Positions 1 through 10,600 of a stretch of DNA of 64,000 nt are shown piece by piece. The notes below the pieces were generated by a model. It searched no databases, was not told the DNA's origin, and saw only the letters and a program-made list of their open reading frames with translations. This DNA comes from Polytrichum commune (lineage: Eukaryota; Streptophyta; Polytrichopsida; Polytrichales; Polytrichaceae). Every line of letters starts with the position of its first letter. Position 1 is the stretch's first letter. Position numbers and translations under genes: made by a program. The DNA lies in assembly GCA_950295325.1 (NCBI GenBank), contig OX485804.1:36754429-36818428 (forward strand), given 5' to 3'.

Positions 1-21
1 CCTTAACTTTTTAACACACTG

Positions 22-39
22 CCCCCCCCCCCCCCCCCC
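22..39. repeat. Poly-C tract (18 C)
   Basis: An uninterrupted run of C in an otherwise AT-rich sequence. Similar tracts lie at 33761-33777 (G), 36041-36052 (C) and 61182-61196 (C). Exact lengths of such runs are often uncertain in assemblies. Confidence 0.9.
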
Positions 40-41
40 GA

Positions 42-197
42 GCATGTAGTGCCCAGTAGTGGGGTGAGAGAGGAGTGTGTTGATTAGAGCATGTATTGCT
101 TTATTGTATGCATAGACAAGCATGTAGTGCCGAGTATTGGGGTGGGAGAGGAGTATGATGACTAAAGCATGTATTGCTTTTCTTGTAGCGGTAGGTG
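42..197. repeat. Two-copy tandem duplication, 78-bp period
   Basis: The segment beginning GCATGTAGTGCC at 42 recurs at 120 with a few substitutions, and both copies contain the same GTGGGAGAGGAG-like core and GCATGTATTGCTTT end. It lies directly after the poly-C run. No coding meaning is visible. Confidence 0.75.
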
Positions 198-1840
198 CAG
201 AGATCATTAAAGTGTTTGTTTGTACATCATGCATAGTGGATGTAAACATGTGTCAATTTCATTACGGCAACAAAGGTTACAAAAAGGGGAGAGCTTGGAG
301 TTTCAATTTTCAATTTTTGAGAATTATGCATGTATCTCCCATTAGGAATTATAATCGTTTGGGTGATTTGGACATATAAAGTTTATGCGGAAGTCCCAAA
401 AGATGTTGGCTACCTATTTAGAAACGTAGGGATATGTCCACATTGCAAACACACCATATAATAACATTATTCTCTATGGATATTACATCCAATGTTTTGG
501 ATGAAGCCATCATGTTGTGTGGATGTTGGTGGTCATTCTAACTAATATGGGATATAGTGGCCAATAAAATGGAATGGGATATGGATACAATGGTCACCAA
601 ATGAGTCATGCTCAACTAGTTTGTCAACTTCATGTGCTCATCCATATCAAACATCAAGAAATTGTTGTTTGCGGTTGAAACTCATGGCTTATAAATATTC
701 AAAGATTTTACATTGAGTATTCTCTCTAGGCTCAGATTGTTTGTCAATTATTTTGGGCTTCAAGTCTATATCTAGAATTGTACTTACTACATCTAAGTTT
801 TGGTGCCATAATAGCTAGTTTGCATTTGCACAAACAAATTAAACTCAAATACAACAAAGGTGCATTTGTCATTCTTTTAATATACTTAATTTATGAATGT
901 GTATGTGTTTTTAGTGTCATTTGGTGTGAAGTTGAATGTTTTTATGCGTGTCATTTTTATTTTGTAATTTGCAATTAACATGCCAAGAGACACCATGATA
1001 GTCATATTTTTTTTTTGAACTTGGTAACAAAAAATAATAATTATGGTGATATGATAGCTAGGATATTACAACAACAACAACAACAACATAATATGAGAAC
1101 CTCACCATCATCCACCATGTAACTAATTCAAAAAACATTGTCATATCCTCTCCATCACTCTTTACAATTGCCCATGCACATTTCACTAGAACAAAACACG
1201 TCTTATACAACTGGATTTTTCAACTTCTACAAGTGAGAAAACCACGACTTTACTGCCATGGAAAATGACCAGTCGCTTCAGACAAGCAGTAAAGTATGGT
1301 CGTAGTCATGTTAGACATGACGTTCCCAATGGACACGTTCCCAATGGCAGTGAAGTTTGCTGCCATAGACCACCCATAATTAGCCTATTTCTTTTAATGA
1401 TGTCAACAATTACCTCAGAAAACTCTCACTCTACAATCCCATGAACCTTCTCTCCGATCTTGTAACTCACCTTAAATATTCATTATTCGCATGTCACTTT
1501 TTTGTTTCTCCTCCATATCCACCATGTGTTCAATCCTTCCAATATATACATGGACGGACAAACATCAACCGGATCATCCTCACCAAAAATTTGCCAAATG
1601 TAACTTCTTGCTTTAAGCATTGCACCCTCACTACACTCTCCCACTTTGGCTACTTTCTTAGCATTAGTCACAAATAACTATGTCTAGCATAAAAATGTTA
1701 CCACCCTTGCAATTGTAACTATGATATTTATTTCAACCTTATATGTCATTTTTGCATAACCACAACTATCACATTCATCTCTTACGCAAAATAATACAAT
1801 CACTTATATACAAGAGACATTAGTACATCTCAAATTTGCC
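198..1840. other. Non-coding stretch, no gene recognised
   Basis: AT-rich sequence with only short, composition-driven ORFs. It contains a CAA trinucleotide microsatellite around 1068-1088 and a possible CACTA-type terminal signal with CTTTACTG/CAGTAAAG inverted motifs at about 1184-1390, described under findings. I see no conserved protein, tRNA or other RNA gene here. Confidence 0.5.
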
Positions 1841-1849
1841 TTCTATGAG

Positions 1850-2130
1850 TTGTTATATTGCGACAATCTATTCACAATCAGCCATTGTAAAGGCATTGTA
1901 AATTTTTTTTTTAAATGACTAAATATGTAATGTTTCAATAGAGAATATCTCAATGTTGTTACAATTGAAGTATGCCACAATGTTGATCCAAATTGAACAT
2001 GTTCAATGCGAATTTCGTACATGATTGTAATACTATGGTTGGAAATTGGTCTTGAAACAATGTCTTGACAATGGTTTGTCAATGGCTGTTGATTCTTTGC
2101 CTTTACAATGCTCGATTGTTTCAATGTTGG
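1850..2130. repeat. Putative subterminal motif cluster (downstream side) of the Plavaka-type transposon
   Basis: Six copies of ACAATG/CATTGT, on both strands, plus variants such as CAATGTTG, occur in about 280 bp just beyond the 3' end of the transposase gene. About 0.2 copies would be expected at this base composition. A matching cluster lies on the far side of the element at 24290-24560. CACTA-type transposons are known to carry subterminal transposase-binding repeats, so I infer that these are the equivalents here. The exact terminal inverted repeats were not found. Confidence 0.4.
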
Positions 2131-2213
2131 AAAGTTCTACTGTTATTCAATATAGATACAATATTGTGTGAATACAAAAAGAAAATACTCAGTCAAAAAG
2201 TATGAATTTTGTA

Positions 2214-4591
2214 TCAAAATTTGTATTTATTGAGAAAGAAATGCCCTACCTTAGAAAAGTTGGGTACTACATGTATTGCACATAATATATTAGCAACTTC
2301 AAAAACAACATAGGCTGTAGGCAAAGATTGCCACACAAGCTCAGGACAACCAACTAGTCCAGAAAGGTGATTTGCAGGCACTTCCCTGTACATTCTAAGA
2401 AATACCAATTCTTTGCAAAGTTTTTCCCCATCTTCACTTATCACAATTACCTTTAAGAGAAGCCTTATCTGTCCATATGATGTCACTTCATCTTGGCCAC
2501 TTGCTTCCATTTGAACGGCTACACTACTAAACCAAGGTCTGTGATGAAAGGAATGTACTGCTCTTGCGTACATAGGCCAATCAGCAAAGCGATTAGAAGA
2601 CCCTGATGGTATGGCTAAGGATGTAAAAATTCGGATGACCTGCATTAGAATCCATGCATTGGTTAATAATGTTTCTTGTAATATAATTACAAGAGTGAAT
2701 CGACACACTACTTTCATTGATTATTCTATGAATATTACAGACATACAAACTATTAAAGGTTAAGTAAACAAGCCTATCATGATTTTACATTTACCTCATC
2801 TGAAACCAGCTTGTTATCCATTTTATATAGGTCAAATGCTCCAATAAATTGTTGACGTAACTCAGGCTGCTCCATCAAGATCCTTTGTGCACTTTTGGGT
2901 ACAAAATTTAATTGTGTTGAGGCATAAGAAAATTGAAAATCTTCTTTCATCCAAGATAATTGCACGTTGACCCGATCTCCAGATAGTATATTGGCTCCTG
3001 TTGCAACAGCCTTAGACATAATATGTTAATAAGGTTAGTAGATTGTTTTTCCTCACCACCTTATAAAATCATAAACCCATTTTAAAAATTCTAAAATAAC
3101 CTCTAGATGGAAAGGAAGTTGAAGTATTCAGTTCATCAAGTGTAGGGAAGTTGAAGCATTCACCTCATCAAGTGCAGTGTATTTTTCAGCCTTGGTCTTT
3201 TCCTCATATCCATCCTTGTTCATTGATAGTTTTCGCAAAGTATTTAATCTGTAGTTGTGTTTTAAAATTTGAGATGTTGCATTCCTTTTGTTACTTGCTC
3301 TGTAACCCCTCTTCATTAGTGTAATATGAAGTTGTTCATATTGGTTAGTGCTATACTCCCACGGAAGTCCTGATCTGCGTATACAATCTGAAAAATGTGA
3401 CATAGCATGAATTTTGATTGTTTTGAAGCCTGATTTTTTCCACCTTCCCATAGCTTGTTTGAAAGTCATAACAACCCTGGAATCAAAACAAACAATATTC
3501 ATTAGTAAAAACTTATATACCAACACATATTTTATTGAAATATTACGAGACTTTTACACATATACATTGTTGTTGCACTAAACAAGTGAATTAATATTAC
3601 CTATTCATGGTGTCATCCATGAGCTCCAATGAGTTGCTGGTGTGCTCAGGGCTTCGACTTGCCAACTTGTACCATTTCAAAAACATTACAAAAGCCTTGA
3701 TGACATTATCCTCAAAGAGATTGATAAGACAAAACACAATCACTTGTTCAAAACGCATACAATAATATCTTTGTAAGTGTTATAGAAATAATGCATACTA
3801 AAAAAATAACCAAGTAAGAAACAAAACTAATACATGTAGACCTTACCTGCATTACAGCCCGATGCTCAAAAGCAGCAAAGTTAGCGTTGGAGTTGAAGTA
3901 GCCTCCTTTATCAGTGCCTAGAACTCTGTAATGAGAGTACCTTGATTCTTTTTGTATTGTTGCCAAACGCTTGTCCAATTCAAAAATGGCCTTAGAAGTG
4001 CAGACTGCCCCTTCACTAGACATATCTCTCAAAATTGAAACCAAGGTTTTAAAAATTCCAATATCTGCTTGGTGGAGTACATCAACATTGATAGCTGCAT
4101 ATGGATTGCCAAGTTTAGTAGTTCCCCCATTGAAACCCCAGAGAGCACTCTGTAAGAATACACATACCAAGTAAACCATCAGTATGCATTAACCCCTTAT
4201 TTGATGCTAACCCCTCAAGACATGACATTCCTTAATTCTTTATTTGATGTTATCAGGACATGATTTTGTTTTATCATAATTTCATTTGTAGGCTATTAGT
4301 TTTCAACAATTAAGTTTTCAACAATACTGAACAATTAAGTATCTGAGATATTGAAGATGCTTAAAGTAAAAACAAACTTACCGCAACAGGATGGAGTGAC
4401 CACGCCTTAGACAAGTTATCAGAATCGTTTTTGGTGTTTGAATTTTTCCTTGCCTCCATCATTGTAAGATATATCTTCTCCATTTCTTCCTCTATACGCA
4501 TTGAAAACCTCTTGTCAACATCGCTAAGATGGTCTTTTCCACACATACAAACGCTACAAGGTGATTGACACTTGTTGGTGTCGTAGGTACA
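2214..4591 (-). pseudogene. Plavaka-type transposase, C-terminal exons (interrupted gene)
   Basis: This is the downstream two thirds of a multi-exon DNA transposase, separated from its N-terminal exons (19383-20800) by the LTR element. Approximate minus-strand exons are 4591-4382, 4149-3847, ~3743-3601, 3476-3164, 3010-2795 and 2639-2214, most with GT-AG borders. Family signatures visible in order are a CX2C-type cysteine cluster followed by DVDKR, NVDVLHQADIG, a YEQLH..YRASNK block and the closing IHVVPNF strand. Plavaka transposases belong to the CACTA-like KDZ/Plavaka assemblage and have a DDE RNase-H fold. The DVLHQ aspartate and YEQLH glutamate are candidate catalytic residues. The last exon could splice on at 2252 (GTAGGG). 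The gene is dead because the retrotransposon splits the exon at 4591 and the N-terminal part has further lesions. Confidence 0.75.
4587..4591. repeat. Target-site duplication GTACA (left)
   Basis: GTACA directly before the 5' LTR is repeated directly after the 3' LTR at 19383-19387, the 5-bp duplication expected of an LTR retrotransposon. Confidence 0.95.
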
Positions 4592-5512
4592 TGTAATACC
4601 AATTTTCTGGCCATAGCCTGGTAGAAAGGAAGAAAAAACTTTTCTTTTGTGATAAAGTAACTAAAAAGATGGATGAAAGTTAGTCTAGGATGAAAGCGGC
4701 AGGCTATAGGCCGAGGGAAGAAGTTTCAGGAGTTGCAACCGTCAGGAGCTCCGATCTTGATAAGCGGGCTATCGCCAGAGAGAAGACACTTCTCGTTATA
4801 TCTACTGAAGCCATAGCTGTAGAGAATCAGGCTATAGGCGATAGAGTTAGACTCAAGCATAGTTGTTTTTTTGAAGTAGGATCAGAGCTGGAACATCGCC
4901 GTCTGTGATAGAGGGATGTAGCTAAGTAAGATGTAATTAGTTTGAGGAAGTAAAGACAGTTGCATGGAAATGTTGAGTATGGCCATAATATGTATGTGAT
5001 CATTATTGTTGAATCAGTGCACAAGTAGTTTGCACGAGTGAATGAAATTAGCACGACTTGAGTGGAAGGAGTTGAGTCAAGCATGAGGATCTGTGAGTGA
5101 AGAAGAGCGGCGACCAAAGAGTCTGTTGACAAATTAACGAAGTTGATATCGAAGTTGGAGACATATTGGAAAAAGGAGAGAGTGAAAGGTCGCAACCTGC
5201 ATTGTGAAAGAAACCTGTTGGATTGAGATTGAGGAGTTATCTTAAGGTGGAAATCAGAGAGTGATTGGCAGTGAGAGAGAGGAACGAAGCATAAAGAGGG
5301 ATGGACTATCGCCGAAGTAAAGATAAATGGAAATGGCCATAGTCTGTAGTTGGGATACAGCGAAGTGAGAGCATCTGTAAGAACTTGAGCAAGAGTTGTC
5401 AGAACAGTAGGCATAGCCAAGGAGATCAGATTAAGGCTGAGATTACCGAGAAAGGAGAGCCGCAGTAGAAACAAGAGAGTTACAGAGCCAACCAAGTTAC
5501 TGAGAGATACAC

Positions 5513-5547
<35 letters not shown>

Positions 5548-6517
5548 TGCTGAGAGTGGCACAAGAGGAAGAACCGAGAGCTGGTAGGCATGGGCACTGG
5601 GAGGTCTTATAACTGCCTATAGCCTGTGCGAGAGCGAGAGAGAGAATGAGGGAAAGAGAGTTGTCCGAGGTTATCACTAAGAGGGAAGCAATGAGGGCAC
5701 CAGAAGGTCCACTTAAGTAACCGAGGTTGTCATGATGATAAAGTAGTTCTGAGTTGAGAGACATTACCTCGAGAGACAAGAAGTTTAGAGGGATTATCGA
5801 AACATGATGAGAATCGGAGTGTCATGATGATGTCGAGTCGATAAATAATCCAATCCACAAAGAACGTGCTTTGACATGATTAGGAATGAGAAAGATATGG
5901 TTTGATGTGAGAGGAATTAGGCTAGCCGTTGTAATAGGTTGTGTTGGAACCTAATGGCTATAGCCTATGTGTTATGTGATTATGGAAGAAGGATGCAGGA
6001 ATTCAAGCATGTCTTGTGTGTTGTGTGGGACAATGAAGAGCATGAGATAAGTGAATTTTTCATTATGAGTAATAAATGATAAATGAGATAAAGTGAAGGA
6101 ACAAATTCTTTGAGCAATACAATTTGAATTATGATTGATAGCATTAAATAATCAATTAACGAAGGAAGAAGATACTAACCCCAATAGGATGAAAATCCAT
6201 TGGAAGACTATCGCCAAGATCCGAAAAGACTATTGCCAAAGCCATTGAGCTTCACAACTGCAATAGGTCAAAAACGTAGAGTGATAGAAAATTACCCCAA
6301 AGATAGGACGGAATCACTCACGACTGAGGAAGCACAAAAGAACCATAAGAGGGGAGGAATGAAGAATTAAAGAAGGAATGGAATAAGAAAGAACCTAAGT
6401 TGTTATTATGAACCTTAATCCAAAGTGACATTAACCCTTATAGACACTATCTCAGTCTTCCTGGAGACATTGTTCCCTGGGTTTTGTTGTTTAGAGAGAA
6501 ACCAAAAACTTACTACA
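4592..6517 (+). repeat. 5' LTR
   Basis: It begins TGTAATACC and ends ACTTACTACA, and is duplicated at 17443-19382. It contains a GA microsatellite at about 5514-5545. About a dozen imperfect palindromes centred on CTATAG or CTATCG are present, for example GGCCATAGCC at 4609, GGCTATAGGCC at 4702, GGCTATCGCC at 4767, GGCTATAGGCG at 4830 and others near 5305, 5335, 5410, 5610, 5950 and 6205. Long reverse-strand ORFs here are by-products of the GA repeat. Confidence 0.95.
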
Positions 6518-6521
6518 TTTT

Positions 6522-6539
6522 TGGCGCCGCTGCCGGGGA
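6522..6539 (+). promoter_or_regulatory. Primer-binding site, tRNA-Asp type
   Basis: TGGCGCCGCTGCCGGGGA starts four bases after the 5' LTR. It differs at one position from the tRNA-Asp-complementary PBS (TGGCGCCGTTGCCGGGGA) typical of Athila and related plant Ty3/gypsy elements. It primes minus-strand cDNA synthesis. Confidence 0.9.
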
Positions 6540-6587
6540 AGGCTGTGGTCGTCTTTTAAGGTTAAATTGGAAAGGGATAATTAACAA

Positions 6588-7607
6588 ATGACCGGTGTCA
6601 ATTACAATGAATACACAAAACAAATGGAGACTTAGAGGGCATAGGATTAGGGATAAGGTGCAAGAGATTAGGAGTCACAACCCACGTCATTCACCTGTCG
6701 CTAGTCCTACAAATTACCCTAAGTCTCATCATGTTTGTCCAGTGTCCCAACCCATTATAAAAATTGATAACCGAATTTATGAACTTTTGAGTATCTTCAC
6801 TGATAGACTCACTAGACTAGAACACTACGTGTATAACACGTCAGAGAGATTGAGGAGAAACCCGTATAGAGAGGATAATCTTCCCGGTGCTGAAACATTG
6901 TGGAGACATATTCAACAAGGGAAAGTACAAGAGTTTAGAGAAGGGGGTAGTGTGTCTACAAGCCAAACTAGGATCCTAACGAAGACTCGTAGAGGATATT
7001 ATAGAGAAGATCAAATAGAGTTACCGAGACTGCCTAGGACAATCGACATAACCCAGTGTCGATATTGCTCTAGTTAGTCTTGAAGAATTAATGGAGTGGT
7101 GTTGGCAAATATCTGAGTCTAATGCATTTGAAGTATATTCGGGACCATATTTATTTTCGGCTTTATATAGATTTTTTCGCCTTGCTTACCACGGGGACGG
7201 AATCCGTATTAAGCATGAGAGAGTACCCTCACCCAAAGAATTCATAGAGCGATTTGTAGCTTTACCCTTAGATTTGCAGTGGAATATTACCAACAGAGTT
7301 TGGGACCAAGGAGAGGAATATAGAAGAGTGATTGTGAAGAATGATATCCCTGTATTACCCTTTTCCCTTTGGTTCTTATTCTATATCTACGGAAGATTGA
7401 AGAGTGTAACGTCGAGAGTAGTACCTCCAGTGGACGGTACATGGCAAGGAATCAAGTTATCTAGGAAGAAGTACAAGTTTATATTCAGAAGCCCGAATTA
7501 TCGAGCCACACCCTTTATACCCGACTTTATGCAGCGAGAACCTGTACAACTCTACCTTCACCCAATTAAGTTTAGTTTAATATGTAGGTAGAAGATGGTG
7601 TAGTTAG
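6588..7607 (+). pseudogene. 5' leader ORFs upstream of gag (broken)
   Basis: Three short reading stretches precede gag. An ATG at 6588 runs only 15 codons. A frame starting near 6595 (first ATG 6607) encodes a basic, Arg-rich segment to 7077. An overlapping frame, open from 7052 with ATG 7091, encodes about 166 aa to 7591, rich in aromatic residues. Each lies +1 relative to the previous one, and the gag frame opens only at 7608. They read like protein (balanced composition, few low-complexity runs), but I recognise no domain. They may be an N-terminal gag extension or a separate ORF1 (the Tat/Ogre branch is known for an ORF before gag) broken by frameshifts. Alternatively they are leader sequence. 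Starts cannot be fixed. Confidence 0.45.
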
Positions 7608-10600
7608 GGACAGATAGTCAAACTGGAATCCGCACATGAAAAATCTCATTCTCAATCTGCATCCGTAAGGAAGGCAGCTAGTGATAAAGCTAGAGAAGAT
7701 AGAGCGGCAGCCAGAGAGTATAGGAAACAAACACAGGATAGAAGACGAAGTTGGGTTAAGCCATTTTTAGAGGAAGCAAGAGAGGGTTCTGGTAGTATCC
7801 CAGGAGATATTTTTAAGACACCAGTAAATAAACCTACAACAAGTGTTGAGAGGGATTTCTTATCACCGAAAGTTTTATTTACTGATAATTCACCTCTCAC
7901 CAGTTCACCTACTCCACCATTGTGGGCTACTGCCTATGAACGCACACCATCTCCTGAACTTGACCCAAAGGCTTACGCCAATGTACAAGGCAACCCATTG
8001 TTTACGCCTTATACACCGTCAGTACCCATAGCACAATTAGTACCTCCTCCCTTACAACCAGTAGTACAATTACAACCCGTAGTACAGCTACCACCGATAG
8101 TACCGCTACCCAATATGGCGGCTAATCCTCCTAGGATCAATAGTGTAGTAAACTTACCCTATTTTCAGGGTAGACCGGGAACAGATCCTGATGTCCATGT
8201 GAGGAAATTCGAGATTGCATGTGCTGCAAATAGCGTACCTCCGGACAAACAAATGGAAGTATTTGCAGCAACATTGCAAGAGAACGCATTCTTATGGTTT
8301 TCCCGTCAGCAACCATTTGCTAACTGGAACGACCTTAAGAATGCATTCCTGCAATATTTTAGGCCCTTGGGGTTTGAAAACAGTTTAATGGAGAAATTGA
8401 GAACCATTCGTATGAGTATAAATGAAACCATTGACAATTACTGGGGAAGAATGAGTGACATCCTACTGAGAATGCCCAACCATCAAATCCCGAATAATTT
8501 CTTACGGAATATATTCATAGGAGGTCTATATCCTTTTGAGTTAAAATTATATGTGAGAGAGAGAGCTCCAGCTACTGCTGAGGCAGCTTTTGCTTTGGCA
8601 AAAGCTTGGGAAGAGTCCCGTATAGAGGATCGATACACTTTTGATACTTATAACTACGACCTCTATGACCTACATGGGAATGATCAGTCTTATCACCCAG
8701 TGTTGCCTGGTCAATCACTAACATATCCAGGTGCTAAGCCCATGATAGATGCCACACAGTTCAAACATCCTAGTGCAGATTTCTTTACACCCCCAAGGCT
8801 AATGATGAAGCCTACACCCGTGGTTCAAAACAATTCACAAGAACTAGCCCTTATGGATATCACAAAGAAGTTAGCAGATCTAGAGGTAAAGATCACAAAA
8901 GGGGCTAATAAAAGACCCCCACCAACTGAAGAGAGAACCAATGTATGGTGTAATAACTGTAAGGGTCATGGTCATCTGTCTAATGAATGTCCCACTCCCA
9001 AAGGTTTGAGAGTTAAGTGCACTTTCTGTGGAGGGAATCATTCAGTCAATGAGTGTTGGAATTTACCTAGAAATCGTGCGGTCAACCAGATAGATGCTAA
9101 CCAATCCCGACCTTGGCAACAAGAGCGAATGGGTGATATGCCCAACATGGGATATAACCCCAAAAGAAATTTCAACCGTCGGCAAGTGCCTCTTAGTTTT
9201 GGGAATCAACCAACTTGGGGTGATACCAATCAACCACCAAATTGGAGGGGTCCTCCATATAACCCCCGAACCCAAAATTATAAGACACCGATGCCCAACC
9301 AGTATGTAGTGTGTTTCAGATGTGGAGAGATAGGTCATTATGCAGGAGACTGTCCTAATCCTAGAAAGGTTCAACAATATATACCTTTGTGTGGAAATTG
9401 TAAAGAGGCAGGACATCCTACAACCGAGTGTGATCAACCCCGTAAGGAGGGTCCACCATCTGATAGAGATTGGAAGAAAGGTAAACATGTGACTATACAA
9501 GAGGATGAGAGACAGGATCGTAATGTCCATAGAGTTCAACACTCTAAGAGATTAGACGAGGAAGTGAGTGTAGTGACCACTAGATCCCAAAAACAACCTT
9601 TAAAGCAACAAAATGGGTCTAGTACTGAGAGGTTTAATGAACAACACAGTGACTTGGAAACGAGTCTCTCTGAATATGCTCAAGCACCCTTGATCAGAGC
9701 TCCAAAGGATAAAATAATTGTGGAAGCTAACGTTGTACCAACAACGATTCTTGAGCAAGCTCAGATTCCATCGCCATCTGTTGTTACCAACCCTCCAGTT
9801 GTTGTCTCCAACCCTCATACACCTATTGTACCCACTAATGTTCTTCACCCCCGTCTAAAGACCTTAGCAAGGAGAGAAAGGCCTAAGGGTAAAATGACAT
9901 CATCACGATCGTCTAGAACGATGATGTTATCTAAGGACCTTAAACCCTATGATATCATGGAAGATCTAGATAAAATACAACCAACTATCACAATGAAACA
10001 ATTGTTGGCTGTTGCACCACAATGTCGCAGTTCCTTAAGTTCATCCATGATACGTAGACGGCCTAAACCGGCAACAGTCCATGACATTACTTTAAGTCGA
10101 GATCCGGGAGCCCCAACCGTTGATGTCATTATAGGAGGTGCTCTTATACCGGGATTCCAAATTGACACGGGATCAAGTGTCAATTTGATGAATGTGGAAA
10201 CCATGAACGAATTAGGGATATCTAATGTAGTCTCTACCACCATTATTTTAAAAATGGCAGACAGCAGTCGAGTAAAACCCTTAGGAGTATTGGAACAAAT
10301 TCCAACTCTCGTAGCCAATATTGAGTATAAGATTGATTATGTCGTCTTTAAGACAATGGACGGTGTACAGTCTTATCCAGGTCTTCTTGGACGCACATGG
10401 TTGCTAGATGCACAAGCCAAAGAAGATTGGGGGAAAGGTACACTGACCATTGGAAGTGGGTTAAAGAAAATAATTTTACCTTTATTTCCTACCCAATATC
10501 ATGGTGAAACGCAAGATGAGGAAACTGAGTTCACCAGTGATGATGGCTATGAAACAGAAAGGGAGACTACGGTGAGTGAATCCATACACCGGATAAACGA

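Noticed and set aside
4690-4908. 72-aa sense ORF in both LTRs
   Set aside because: Short, no family resemblance, lies among the palindromic motifs; more likely chance in untranslated LTR sequence.
4827-5779. Long minus-strand ORFs (256 and 99 aa) in the 5' LTR, repeated in the 3' LTR (17678-18644)
   Set aside because: They read through the GA microsatellite as Leu-Ser repeats, have no domain, and exist twice only because the LTR is duplicated.
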